Positions 7,677 through 15,920 of a stretch of 41,027 nucleotides of DNA are shown here, in pieces (the stretch's first letter is position 1; each line of letters begins with the position of its first letter). A model generated the notes under the pieces. That model saw only the letters and a list, made by a program, of their open reading frames with translations, was not told the DNA's origin and searched no databases. The translations under genes and the position numbers were made by a program. Location: positions 1 to 41,027 of IMG/VR virus record IMGVR_UViG_3300025138_005898, one strand, 5' to 3'. The stretch is from a virus.

Positions 7677-8522
7677 ATGAACGGACTTAATAACGAAAGA
7701 ACCTACGGAGTAGAAGTAGAATTCATTTCAACTGAGTGGGGTCAAAGAGAACTTGCTGATAAGATCAATTCTAGATCGTCAGATATACCAATGCCTAGAC
7801 TATATATTGCTTCTTACAGCGATACTGATTCTAGTAAGTGGAGACTTAAAACTGATTCATCAGTTTCATCTAGGAACGGTAGAGGACTAGAACTTGTAAG
7901 TCCAATACTAAGAGGTGATAACGATATGCTGATTCTTAAAAACTTCATGACTATGCTTAATGAGTTGCATTGTGATGTTAATAGAACTTGTGGACTTCAT
8001 GTTCATGTTGGTGCTAGAGATTGGGGTGTTAAAGAATTCAAGAACCTTGCTAAGAGATATGCAAAATTTGAATCTGCAATAGATACTATTATGCCTAACT
8101 CTAGAAGACTAAGTAACAACAGCTACTGTCGTTCAAATGCAAATTACAGAGACTCTAGTTTAGAGTTTGTCTTTGCAGAAATTAATAAATGTAAAACTGC
8201 AAGGGATGTATTACAGAAAGTTCAAGGTGGTAGATACTACAAACTAAATCTTGAAAGTTTTTGGAAACATGGAACTGTAGAATTCAGACATCACAGTGGT
8301 ACAATTTGTCCTGCTAAAATTGAGAACTGGGTCATGGTTTGTATGGGTATGACAAAACTTGCTGACACAAACAGATCAGTAAAAATTACACAGGGTGATA
8401 CTACAAGCACCTACAAAACTAAACTTTCATCACTTATGAATGGATTGGTTAAGACTGGTTTGGTAAGTTCTGCAACTAGAAGATTTTACACTAAAAGAGC
8501 GAGGGCATTATGCACAAGTTAA
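7677..8522 (+). CDS. Putative amidoligase (COOH-NH2 ligase, glutamine-synthetase fold)
   Basis: Enzyme of the Amidoligase_2 type, which uses ATP to form amide bonds on peptides or small amino compounds. Visible motifs: YGVEVEF (10-16, two metal-binding Glu), K-x-D at 58-60, GLELVSP (70-76), CGLHVHVG (105-112) and, towards the C-terminus, GTVEFRHHSGT. All lie in the expected order and 281 residues is a full domain. The next genes are a small protein and a gamma-glutamylcyclotransferase-fold protein; such pairs are known from phage and bacterial amidoligase neighbourhoods. The substrate, whether cell wall, peptide or protein, is not given by the sequence. Confidence 0.88.
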   Translation: MNGLNNERTYGVEVEFISTEWGQRELADKINSRSSDIPMPRLYIASYSDTDSSKWRLKTDSSVSSRNGRGLELVSPILRGDNDMLILKNFMTMLNELHCDVNRTCGLHVHVGARDWGVKEFKNLAKRYAKFESAIDTIMPNSRRLSNNSYCRSNANYRDSSLEFVFAEINKCKTARDVLQKVQGGRYYKLNLESFWKHGTVEFRHHSGTICPAKIENWVMVCMGMTKLADTNRSVKITQGDTTSTYKTKLSSLMNGLVKTGLVSSATRRFYTKRARALCTS

Positions 8523-8746
8523 AATACACCATGAAGGGTGGTGCAATATTTGTAGGTTTTGACAAGTACGACATTGTACAAGCCATTTCAGAATCAAGTT
8601 TTGCACCTTGCGATACTACAGAAATATGGATGCAAGAATGTGCTAACCGTATCAAAGTTCAATTTGGTTACAAGTTAGATTATTACAATGCAGATACTTT
8701 CATTGACGAGTTACTTAAATTTGATTTATTACAGGAGATAAAATAA
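8510..8746 (+). CDS. Small protein between amidoligase and cyclotransferase
   Basis: 78 residues, overlapping the amidoligase end by 13 bases and sharing one base with the next start (TAATG). Contains GGAIFVGFDKYDIVQAI and CANRIKVQFGYK. No membrane segment or known motif. Its tight coupling between the two enzymes makes it a candidate partner or substrate protein, which is inference only. Confidence 0.65.
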   Translation: MHKLKYTMKGGAIFVGFDKYDIVQAISESSFAPCDTTEIWMQECANRIKVQFGYKLDYYNADTFIDELLKFDLLQEIK

Positions 8747-9228
8747 TGTTTTACTTTGCTTACGGTGCTAACCTAAATGTAGACAACATGAGTATGCGAT
8801 GCCCTAATGCTCAACCAATAGTTCCATTTACTTTGCCGGACTATGATTTGGTATTTAGAGGTGTAGCTGATATTGAACAAAAAGCAGGTTCGCAAGTGCG
8901 AGGTGCTTTATGGGATATAACAGATAAGTGCGAAGCCTCTTTAGATATATTTGAGGGTTACCCAACTCTATATAGAAAAGAGTGGTTTCAGATTAAATTG
9001 ACAGATGCACTTGCTAGAGATTTTGGTGAGACTGCTGATGTTTTAGTTTATCGCATGAACCGTACTGGTTATGCTAAACCAAGTCCTATGTATTACGAAA
9101 CAATAAGACAGGGTTATAGAGACTTTAATTTAGACCCAGTTGATTTGGTCAAGGCTAAGAACATATGGAGCAATGGTACAGATGCATATGATAATCCCCT
9201 TATGTGGAGATCAAAGCAATGGGGTTAA
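8746..9228 (+). CDS. Gamma-glutamylcyclotransferase-like (GGCT/AIG2 fold) protein
   Basis: 160 residues. The substrate loop YGANL (6-10) replaces the common YGSNL, the catalytic Glu70 sits in IFEGYP, and the family's LWDI and MYYETIRQGY elements follow. These enzymes release or cyclise gamma-glutamyl amine linkages as 5-oxoproline, the chemical reverse of amide ligation. Placement next to the amidoligase suggests a make-and-break or trimming pair acting on one linkage. Last gene of the P3 unit. Confidence 0.88.
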   Translation: MFYFAYGANLNVDNMSMRCPNAQPIVPFTLPDYDLVFRGVADIEQKAGSQVRGALWDITDKCEASLDIFEGYPTLYRKEWFQIKLTDALARDFGETADVLVYRMNRTGYAKPSPMYYETIRQGYRDFNLDPVDLVKAKNIWSNGTDAYDNPLMWRSKQWG

Positions 9229-9237
9229 AAGCCTATT

Positions 9238-9300
9238 ACTTCGTTGGGGGTCTACTATTGGTAGACCTTCAAGAAGTTCACCATGACCTTGTCAGGACGC
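9238..9300 (+). ncRNA. Repeated structured intergenic element, plus-strand copy at convergent gap
   Basis: Plus-strand order: CTTCGTT, hairpin GGTCTAC-TATTG-GTAGACC (9249-9267), TTCAAGAAGTTC, hairpin TGAC-CTT-GTCA (9284-9294), AGGACG. CGTT (9242-9245) can pair with GACG (9296-9299). It matches the copy at 11036 in TTCAAGA and GTCAG spacing. It occupies the 76-base gap between the cyclotransferase and the ParB-like gene on the other strand, where it could also help end transcription. Confidence 0.6.
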
Positions 9301-9304
9301 AAAT

Positions 9305-9832
9305 TTAATCAAAATCCCTTTCTTTTATATCCGGAACCCAACCTTTACTGTATTCCTCACCACTACCCTTTTCAGTCATTGGTGCAAAGTCATATAAACG
9401 ATCTATTTCTTCTTGTTCCATTCCTAGCATTTCTTGAATTTTATCATCGCTGTATTTGTGTTCATCACGCATCTTTCTAATAATGCTTGTCATTGATAAG
9501 ATCATATGATTTCCTCTTGCTCTGTTATGAACTATGGTTGCTACCATTTGTTGAGCTTCATCAACTTCTGCACTTAGGAATACTACCGGAACAAAACCAC
9601 CAGTTAATGCAAAGATTTTTTCATCAGCAGAAACTGTCCATCTATGAAATCCGTCTACTATTTCACCACTAGCACGAGCAACTATTGGCTGTGTCCACCC
9701 ACAAAGCATAATGCTTGTCTTTAAGAGTTCTAACTCAACTGGTGCAACCTTGTTGGGGTTGTAATCATTTGCCTTCAAGGTGTCTCTATCAACCCACTTC
9801 ATATTGTTAATTGGTTGTTTATTCTTTGCCAT
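9305..9832 (-). CDS. ParB/sulfiredoxin-fold protein, IbrB-like
   Basis: 175 residues from ATG at 9832, which has GAGG upstream and overlaps the previous gene by 14 bases. ParB-type nucleotide-binding core: DYNPNKVAPVELELLKTSI, a strand turn GWTQPIVA, and the signature GEIVDGFHRWTVS, then a helical region with HNRARGNH. This subfamily is typically the partner of PAPS-reductase-like proteins (the IbrA/IbrB pair), and here they overlap in one operon. Not a chromosome-partition ParB: no obvious helix-turn-helix for parS. Confidence 0.82.
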   Translation of the reverse strand: MAKNKQPINNMKWVDRDTLKANDYNPNKVAPVELELLKTSIMLCGWTQPIVARASGEIVDGFHRWTVSADEKIFALTGGFVPVVFLSAEVDEAQQMVATIVHNRARGNHMILSMTSIIRKMRDEHKYSDDKIQEMLGMEQEEIDRLYDFAPMTEKGSGEEYSKGWVPDIKERDFD

Positions 9833-11033
9833 GTCTTTCTGCCTCGTATTTCTTTTTTTGTGATGCTTGTTGTTTAGGATCAGTTGTAAACAATGGTTGT
9901 TTACGACCTTTGTAATCTCCACGCATAGCTATACGCAGTAAATATTCCCAACCAACCCCTGTAACATAGTGATGAGTTTTTAAAATAGGCTCAGAAGTTT
10001 TGACATAGTGGGCCCTAATTTGTTCTTGGATTCGTTTTGCAACTTCAGATTTATATGGTTGAGGGTGTTTACTGATGTAATACTTAACAAATTCAAGCCA
10101 TTCCATGTCAGCAGGTTTTTCTGGAAGACCACCAAACCCATAAAGTTCTGTATTTGCATATCTTGCTGCTGTTGCTGCACCTGCAACTCTTGATTGCATC
10201 TTATCCCAAATGTCCGGAAAGGCTATGGAGTACTGCCATAATCCACGCATAGGTTCTTCTCCATATGGGGGAGCACACCGTTGTTGCAAATGTGTAAGTC
10301 CAAGTTTTTCTAGAATGTCATATGTAATGTTGTAATCCCAACCAAATCTTTGTGGAAGTGTCCAAACATCCACAGTTTTCATATCGTATATAGGACAAAC
10401 TTTAAATACATTGCCTAATGCAGTTTTTGATTTCAGACTAATTATGTAATCTTCATACCGTTTCCCATCACCAGTTTGTAATATTGTTCTGTATCTTGTT
10501 AATGATTCTTCAGACCTTATTCCCATGATCACTCCGACTTCTCCCCAGTCTTGAGGTGGGAAAAGTAAACCATTGCATTCCGGAACTGTTGGTCTTTTAG
10601 AAATTTCTTTGGGAAAGAATGGCAAGTCTTTTTCTTGTATTACACAATCATAATCAGGCATTGGTCTGACCCATTTTTCTTCATCTTCAGGTGCCCATGT
10701 ATACCAATATGGTTCACTTCTAGAGCAACCGTTTCTGTGCTTAACTGGTACACATAACCAATTCATATTTACTTCAGGCAGATCAGCAACCCTTTTTACA
10801 TAGTCAATAGTTTCATAGGGTATAGCTTCTTCATCAAAAAAATAAACATCAAGAGGTAGCTTGTTTCTTTCTTTGGCAATTTGGAGTGTTAGATTGAGAC
10901 AGACGGTTGAATCTTTCCCACCACTAAACATAACAACTACATTATCAAAAATATCATAGGTTCGTCTTATTCGTTCTAGTGCTAATTCATAGACATCTTT
11001 GTCTATTTCTTTTTTTTTATGCACTTTTGACAA
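9819..11033 (-). CDS. PAPS reductase-like PP-loop protein, IbrA-like
   Basis: 404 residues. The pyrophosphatase loop is FSGGKDSTVCL (36-46), followed by the FFDEE strand, MGIRSEES and a long C-terminal helical region (DUF3440-like) with HPQPYKSE and HHYVTGVGWEYLLRIAMRGDYKG. Members activate a carboxyl, sulfate or base with ATP; IbrA-type proteins lack a proven substrate. Cys near 257 (QQRCAPPYGEEPMRGLW) is conserved in the group as I recall. Start is TTG at 11033, backed by AGAGGA seven bases upstream; that ribosome site lies in the 3' arm of the repeat element at 11036. Followed by the IbrB-like gene. Confidence 0.87.
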   Translation of the reverse strand: MSKVHKKKEIDKDVYELALERIRRTYDIFDNVVVMFSGGKDSTVCLNLTLQIAKERNKLPLDVYFFDEEAIPYETIDYVKRVADLPEVNMNWLCVPVKHRNGCSRSEPYWYTWAPEDEEKWVRPMPDYDCVIQEKDLPFFPKEISKRPTVPECNGLLFPPQDWGEVGVIMGIRSEESLTRYRTILQTGDGKRYEDYIISLKSKTALGNVFKVCPIYDMKTVDVWTLPQRFGWDYNITYDILEKLGLTHLQQRCAPPYGEEPMRGLWQYSIAFPDIWDKMQSRVAGAATAARYANTELYGFGGLPEKPADMEWLEFVKYYISKHPQPYKSEVAKRIQEQIRAHYVKTSEPILKTHHYVTGVGWEYLLRIAMRGDYKGRKQPLFTTDPKQQASQKKKYEAERHGKE

Positions 11034-11035
11034 AA

Positions 11036-11098
11036 TTTAGTCCTCTGACATACGGTCAAAGAGCATCTTGAAGGGTAGTTAATACCCTAAGACCTACC
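11036..11098 (-). ncRNA. Repeated structured intergenic element between cupin and IbrA-like genes
   Basis: Minus-strand order: GGTAGGTCTT, hairpin AGGGTA-TTAAC-TACCCT, TTCAAGATGCTC, hairpin TCTTTGAC-CGTAT-GTCAGAGG (8 bp with two G-U pairs), then ACTAAATTTTG. It overlaps the cupin stop codon at 11094. The 3' strand of the second hairpin contains the AGAGG ribosome site of the TTG-started IbrA-like gene, so folding could hide it. Confidence 0.65.
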
Positions 11099-11798
11099 CT
11101 TTTCCGTGATTAATATAGGTTCTGTTTAACATTGGATGGTTGGTATCGCTTGGTCCGAAGTCTGAGTCCGGATGATAAGCAATAATATCCATGTAATTTT
11201 CTGCAGTTCTAAAACTATGTATCTCGCCTTCTTCTAAACAAAACATCATTCCTTTGGATAAGTCTTCTTCCCAACCTTTTTGTTTGCCGTCAGGCTTTTG
11301 GAATGCTTCGCCTTTACCACCTATAACAATACCCATTCTGATGCTTGGGTGTAAGTGTTGCGTTTGATCTATTCCCATTGGGAAATGCAAATAATTTAAA
11401 CAAGGGTCGCCCAATCTTGGTGGCATGACAAGTAAACTATCAGTGCAACCGTCAATGTAAGATAATCTCCCTCGCTTTTCTGATTCTCCAACCATATTGA
11501 TTCCTTGAAATCCGTATCTAACAATCCAAAACATCTGCGAATCGTCTTGTGCTTGGAAAGTTTCTGTCATTTCATCAATGTTTGTTTTTAAAGAAAAGAA
11601 ATCACCTTCTTGTACATTCCACTTTCTGTCATTTTTTCCAGTGTTAATTATAAAAGAACCTTTAGTAACAAAACCATAAATGTTTCCGACCATTGGCTCT
11701 AAGTCATAATCATCTGAAATAGAAATTAATTTTGTTGGATACATGGTTTCCGTCATATCTATAATTTCGCCATGTTTGGGTTGTGGTATTAATATCAT
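11094..11798 (-). CDS. Cupin-superfamily protein
   Basis: 234 residues forming two cupin barrels. The first (about 1-110) has GNIYGFVTKGSFIIN and WNVQEGDFFSL; the second has THLHPSIRMG-type metal motif (TQHLHPSIRMGIVIGGKGEA) and GMMFCLEEGEIHSFRT. The His-x-His and downstream His fit a metal-binding cupin, so an oxygenase, isomerase or sensor is possible; substrate unknown. It shares four bases (ATGA) with the upstream ParB-like gene and is followed by the repeat element, then the IbrA-like gene. Confidence 0.78.
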   Translation of the reverse strand: MILIPQPKHGEIIDMTETMYPTKLISISDDYDLEPMVGNIYGFVTKGSFIINTGKNDRKWNVQEGDFFSLKTNIDEMTETFQAQDDSQMFWIVRYGFQGINMVGESEKRGRLSYIDGCTDSLLVMPPRLGDPCLNYLHFPMGIDQTQHLHPSIRMGIVIGGKGEAFQKPDGKQKGWEEDLSKGMMFCLEEGEIHSFRTAENYMDIIAYHPDSDFGPSDTNHPMLNRTYINHGKG

Positions 11799-12385
11799 TT
11801 AACATTCCTCACTAAATATAAAATTGCGTTTGATTTTGTTTGCAGGTCTTTTTCATCTCTCAATGACTCTAATTTGTTCATTACCTCATCTCTATCTTCT
11901 TTTTCAAAATAGAACATTAGGGGTAATTGATTTGTAAGTTCACCTGCACCATAACCAACAGAATCCAAATCAACATCAGACTCAATCATATCATCTAGAT
12001 TTTCGTACAAGCTATCGTTTGCATCTAAGTTAAAACCTGCAATTTCTGTGTTGGTTTCTTTTAGTGCATTGAGTTCAGCATCTAAAAAATCTTGTTCCCA
12101 CTGTGAGTATTCGCCTACTTTGTTATCGGCTAAACGATATGCATTAATTTTATCAGCACTATCTTTGTATATTGAACATGGAACTTCTTTGATGCCTAAT
12201 TTTTTTGCAGCTAACAATCTTGTATGACCTGCAACAATTACATTATCTTCATCTATGCAAATGACTTGTTGTATTCCATGATTGGTAAATGACTTAGCTA
12301 CTTCATTGACAGCTTGGTCAGATATGACTCTTGGGTTTTGAAAGTACGGTATTAGGTCTTCAACCTTTTTTAAGATTATGTCCAT
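11795..12385 (-). CDS. ParB-like nuclease/NTPase-domain protein
   Basis: 196 residues. The ParB/Srx core is complete: VEDLIPYFQNPRVISDQAVN, VAKSFTNHGIQQVICI, IVAGHTRLLAAKKLG and VPCSIY, followed by AYRLADNKVGEYSQWE. In many phages this exact core is fused or adjacent to a DNA methyltransferase; here no methyltransferase is present and the partner is the cupin. The acidic C-terminal half (100-165) is of unknown role. First of the four-gene block after the primase-helicase. Confidence 0.88.
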   Translation of the reverse strand: MDIILKKVEDLIPYFQNPRVISDQAVNEVAKSFTNHGIQQVICIDEDNVIVAGHTRLLAAKKLGIKEVPCSIYKDSADKINAYRLADNKVGEYSQWEQDFLDAELNALKETNTEIAGFNLDANDSLYENLDDMIESDVDLDSVGYGAGELTNQLPLMFYFEKEDRDEVMNKLESLRDEKDLQTKSNAILYLVRNVK

Positions 12386-12406
12386 ATTGTGTCATGTTAT
12401 TAGAAA

Positions 12407-12478
12407 AACAGGTGTCTGACAACCTCTCTATCAGCTTCAGTTGTTCTAACCAATAGTGAGGTATTAACGAGCTTAAAG
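12407..12478 (-). ncRNA. Repeated structured intergenic element between primase-helicase and ParB-like genes
   Basis: Minus strand: GCTCGTTAATA-CCTCAC-TATTGG (arm of 6 bp with G-U pairs), then GAAGCTGATAG-AGAGG-TTGTCAG (7-bp hairpin CTGATAG/TTGTCAG) and ACACC. It keeps the CGTTAAT, hairpin and GTCAGA landmarks of the other copies but is the most diverged. It fills the 97-base gap and leaves the ParB-like start at 12385 without a visible ribosome site. Confidence 0.5.
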
Positions 12479-12482
12479 GCTT

Positions 12483-14195
12483 TTAGTTGCTCCAACTCTC
12501 CGGTATCTCAAAGTCAGTACTCATTCTATGTTCTTTAAATACCCTATGGTTGTTGTCAAACTTAAACACTGCTTGACCAATCTTACCGTATAAATCCTGT
12601 TCTCTAATTTTTCTAGTAAGCACTGTTGTAGTATTCTCGTCAAAATCTCTATGAATGGTTAAGATACAATCACTTTGATTTGACCAATGACTTGCACCAC
12701 TTATATCGTAAGAAGAAGGTGCTGAATAACCACCGTCATTATTCTTTTGTAACTTAGTGGGGTGAGCCACCACCCACACCACAACATCATGAACCCTAGC
12801 AAACCTTTTGCATTTAGAAATAAAATCCCTTATGTGTTCATCTTCTCTTTGGTTGCCAACTCTTTTAGCACTAACTTCATTGTATGGGTCAATAACTATT
12901 CCATTTATTCCATATTTAAGAACACTGGCTTTTGCTATATCTAAAATATAATCAATGTCCGGAACTGTATCGTGTGTTTCTATAAAGTAGAAATGATTGT
13001 GAATCCACTCCATAGCTTGTTCCAATTCGTACTTGCTCATTCTGTTATCCTCGCCAAGGTCAAAAGGTTTTTCATTGTACATTTGAACCATTCGTCTTAT
13101 GTGCATTGATGTGCTGTGTTCCGGAGAAAAGAGTGCGTAAGACCAATCATGCTCTTGTGCAATTTTAATGAGTATTTGATCTAGAAAATATGACTTGCCG
13201 TGATTTGGAACACCTGTAATGCAATGGAATGTACCTTTCATAATCTTATAAATCTCATCTAGGCTTGGGTATCCAATTTCTAGAGGTTTAACATAGTTAC
13301 CGTTATATAAATCTATAACACTTCCTTGATACTGATTAGCTGTATAGAGACCGTCAACTGGATAGGGTACAGCCTGATCTATAATTTGTTTTAGCTTTTC
13401 TGTACCGTGCTTCTGTAATACCTCATTAGCATCCTTGCAGTCATTGGGTGCTTGTACATACCAACATATGTCTTTGCCAAACCTATGTAATAACTCATCA
13501 TGTAAACTTTTTCCTGCTTGGTCATTATCTGTAAAAATTATTATATTTCTTGCTGACAAAGGACAGTTCTCTAATGCTTTAAATCTTGCATCATCTTTTT
13601 TAAACTTAGCTTCTTTTGGCGCACCATCCGGCAAAGATACTGCATTAGTAAAACCTACTTCATATAATGTTAGTACATCCATTTCACCTTCTACAAAAAT
13701 TACTGAATCTGTATCTTTAGAATTCTGATAGTTGAATAGAGTTCTTTCTGCATTTGGCGATTGCTTAAATTTTTTATCCCTTGTCCTGTACTTAATGTTT
13801 ACCACTTCATTGTCTGCATTTAGATATGGGAATGCTAACCAACTACCCTCTGTGTATATGCTTAATGAGTCTACTGTTTCTTTATGTATGCCCCTAGATG
13901 CAAAGTAGCTGTACATACTTTCTGATTTGGTTGGTTCATTTGGAGTTACTGGTCTTACATACACTGGTTTACTAACATAATTATTCTTAACAAAATTATT
14001 GCCACCAGTACCACCTTTAAAATCGCAGTGATGACAAAACCAAACTGCAGTTCCTATGTCTGTGATATTTACTGATAGTGGATTGTCATGTGAGTCATGG
14101 GGTGGCTGACATTGTGGGCATTTAGTCTTACTATTTCCAACCGTAGTATTGTTTACTCTAATTCCATTATCAGCTAATTTACTTTCTATATTCAT
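12483..14195 (-). CDS. Bifunctional primase-helicase (T7 gp4/Twinkle-like)
   Basis: Makes primers and unwinds DNA at the phage fork. Zinc domain with CPQC (26-29) and CHHC (54-57); TOPRIM domain with VEGEMDVLT (Glu168) and FTDNDQAG (Asp222/Asp224); RecA-type DnaB helicase domain with Walker A GVPNHGKS (327-334), Walker B GIVIDPYNE (Asp435) and VVAHPTK (474-480). 570 residues is normal. No DNA polymerase is visible, so the phage either relies on the host polymerase or encodes one outside the window. Downstream of the initiator-like gene by four bases. Confidence 0.95.
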   Translation of the reverse strand: MNIESKLADNGIRVNNTTVGNSKTKCPQCQPPHDSHDNPLSVNITDIGTAVWFCHHCDFKGGTGGNNFVKNNYVSKPVYVRPVTPNEPTKSESMYSYFASRGIHKETVDSLSIYTEGSWLAFPYLNADNEVVNIKYRTRDKKFKQSPNAERTLFNYQNSKDTDSVIFVEGEMDVLTLYEVGFTNAVSLPDGAPKEAKFKKDDARFKALENCPLSARNIIIFTDNDQAGKSLHDELLHRFGKDICWYVQAPNDCKDANEVLQKHGTEKLKQIIDQAVPYPVDGLYTANQYQGSVIDLYNGNYVKPLEIGYPSLDEIYKIMKGTFHCITGVPNHGKSYFLDQILIKIAQEHDWSYALFSPEHSTSMHIRRMVQMYNEKPFDLGEDNRMSKYELEQAMEWIHNHFYFIETHDTVPDIDYILDIAKASVLKYGINGIVIDPYNEVSAKRVGNQREDEHIRDFISKCKRFARVHDVVVWVVAHPTKLQKNNDGGYSAPSSYDISGASHWSNQSDCILTIHRDFDENTTTVLTRKIREQDLYGKIGQAVFKFDNNHRVFKEHRMSTDFEIPESWSN

Positions 14196-14199
14196 GTTA

Positions 14200-14802
14200 T
14201 TACCCTGCTATATTATTTAAAGAAGTTTTTTTCCATTTGAAATTTTCAAAATCAATGAATCTTTTTTGCGACAACCATGTTGCACCATGAGGTATAAACC
14301 TTTCTTCTGTATTACTGTTTTTAACTTGTGATGCAAAAATGATAGTAGCTTTCATTAATTTATCAAAGTCATAATCTTTTAACACAACCTTAAATTTTTG
14401 CATGGTTGAATATTTATTTATTTTTCTTGGATATACTTTCCAAAACTTTTCAAATTCCACACTGTATTTATCTTTAGTATCTTCTTTAGTATTAGTGGTC
14501 ATGGGTGACCTAGGGGTTTGGACATCTGTGTCCATACTAGTGTCAGGAGTGTCCACACTAACAAAATATCTATTGCTAGTTCCTAGTCTATTTTTTATTT
14601 TTATAAAATTATTTTCGCTTAAATATTTTAAAGATCGTCTTACCGTTCTATCAGAAACACCTACTAATTTACCCAAATGTTTTTCACTTGGGTAACAACT
14701 ATTGTTCTCATCGCAGTAGTTTGAAAGTAAAACTAATATTAATTTTGTTGTTGGTGTGTCGCAGTTTTGTTTAATTGACCATGAAAGTGCTTGTATACTC
14801 AT
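14200..14802 (-). CDS. Winged-helix replication initiator-like protein
   Basis: 200 residues from ATG at 14802; an upstream TTG at 14820 has no better signal. The N-terminus (to about 85) is a winged helix like phage replication initiators: SWSIKQNCDTPTTKLILVLL, YPSEKHLGKLVGVSDRTVRRS, YLSENNFI. After a polar linker, the C-terminus has FEKFWKVYPRKINKYSTMQ and IPHGATWLSQKRFIDF, a module shared with phage helicase-loader proteins. Position directly before the primase-helicase supports a role in origin binding or helicase loading. Confidence 0.8.
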   Translation of the reverse strand: MSIQALSWSIKQNCDTPTTKLILVLLSNYCDENNSCYPSEKHLGKLVGVSDRTVRRSLKYLSENNFIKIKNRLGTSNRYFVSVDTPDTSMDTDVQTPRSPMTTNTKEDTKDKYSVEFEKFWKVYPRKINKYSTMQKFKVVLKDYDFDKLMKATIIFASQVKNSNTEERFIPHGATWLSQKRFIDFENFKWKKTSLNNIAG

Positions 14803-14826
14803 TGGCACATAATGTACCAATTTAAA

Positions 14827-15042
14827 TTATTCTGCAATAGGTAAATTATAAAAATCGTTAGCTGATACTTTTCCATTTGTGCAATGGTGTATAGTTTTCA
14901 TTTCCTCTTTTCGTGGAATTCGTAACCCACGGCACCACTTCGCTAATGCACTGTGTGAAATATCTAAACCATTATTTCTGCACATACTAACAAATTCAGA
15001 ATGAGTAATTTTTTCTTCTTTTAACCACTGATTTATTTTCAT
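14827..15042 (-). CDS. Cro/CI-like helix-turn-helix repressor
   Basis: 71 residues, start ATG at 15042 because the protein then begins MKINQWLKEEKITHSEFV, as Cro-like proteins do; longer frames to 15093 or 15183 would run into the opposing gene. Helix-turn-helix: THSEFVSMCRNNGLDISHSALAKWCRGLRIP. It is divergent from the recombination operon at 15122 with 79 bases between, so it probably controls that promoter and its own. No integrase is seen, so this is an early switch more than evidence of lysogeny. Confidence 0.8.
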   Translation of the reverse strand: MKINQWLKEEKITHSEFVSMCRNNGLDISHSALAKWCRGLRIPRKEEMKTIHHCTNGKVSANDFYNLPIAE

Positions 15043-15068
15043 AAAATCTAGTCTAGCATCAAAAGTAC

Positions 15069-15096
15069 TTGTATGAAACCCATTTTGTGTCATAAT
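15069..15096 (+). promoter_or_regulatory. Promoter P6 for the recombination/replication operon
   Basis: TTGTAT (15069-15074), 16-bp spacer, CATAAT (15091-15096), 26 bases upstream of the ATG at 15122. Same geometry as the other plus-strand promoters but a weaker -10 box. A palindrome AAGTACTT at 15064-15071 overlaps the -35 box, and GTACTTAA recurs at 15113-15120, possible operator sites for the divergent repressor. Confidence 0.65.
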
Positions 15097-15121
15097 ACTG
15101 TCATTAATTGAGGTACTTAAC

Positions 15122-15919
15122 ATGAAGAATAATCCATTTGAACAACACGGAGTAGAATATCTAAGTCCGTCATCAATCAACAAATTCAGAAAAAACCCTG
15201 CTAAGTGGTTAGTTAATATTGCAGGTTATAGAGATAGATTCTATTCCCCTGCTATGAGCTACGGCACTTGTATTGAACAAGGAATTACACACGGTTGTTT
15301 TGACCATAACGCAACAGTGCAAGATTGTATTGATGCAACAAATAGAGAATACGAAAAGATATATGCAAAAATATATGAAACAAATGCTATATATGATTTT
15401 GATGCTTGTTTGAAAAAAAGAGAAATGACGGAAGATACAATTACTGCAATGTTGCCTTTGTTCCGAACATTTGGAGTTCCTACTAATGCACAACTTAGAG
15501 TTGAACACCAAATAGACGATCTTCCAATTCCTATGATTGGTTACATTGATCTGTTATACGAAAACTGTGTCCGAGATATAAAAACTACAGGTATTAAACC
15601 AAAACCAAAAAAAGACTATCAATATCAACTATCTTTTTATGCAAAAGCTACTGGTGTAACTCCAGTAGTAGATTGTATATATGTACCAAGAACTAAAAAA
15701 GAATTACATAGTTTTGAAATTATTGATATAGAACAAAATTGGAAAGAAATTAAAAGAATTGCAAATAAGATGATGAGGTTACTTGCATTGTCTAGCGATA
15801 TTAGTGAGGTGTGTTATTTGTCATGTCTAGAACCGGACATATCAAATGAAGAATTCACTAATCAATGGGGTACTAATGAAATCATTGGTGCTAATAAATT
15901 ATTTTTTGAAAGAGGATAA
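15122..15919 (+). CDS. PD-(D/E)XK nuclease (RecB/Cas4-like exonuclease)
   Basis: 265 residues. YLSPSSINKFRKNPAKWL is the family's N-terminal helix; His/Glu region RVEHQIDD, then catalytic GYIDLLYENCVRDIKTTG with the D...DIK motif, and YQYQLSFYAKATG (the QxxxY helix). Phage members act as 5'-3' exonucleases that feed single-strand-annealing recombination; the ERF protein follows directly. First gene after promoter P6. Confidence 0.9.
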   Translation: MKNNPFEQHGVEYLSPSSINKFRKNPAKWLVNIAGYRDRFYSPAMSYGTCIEQGITHGCFDHNATVQDCIDATNREYEKIYAKIYETNAIYDFDACLKKREMTEDTITAMLPLFRTFGVPTNAQLRVEHQIDDLPIPMIGYIDLLYENCVRDIKTTGIKPKPKKDYQYQLSFYAKATGVTPVVDCIYVPRTKKELHSFEIIDIEQNWKEIKRIANKMMRLLALSSDISEVCYLSCLEPDISNEEFTNQWGTNEIIGANKLFFERG

Positions 15920-15920
15920 A

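Noticed and set aside
11795-12385. Chromosome-partition ParB suggesting a phage-plasmid
   Set aside because: There is no ParA ATPase, no parS-like repeat, and the protein has only the ParB/Srx core found in many phage accessory proteins.
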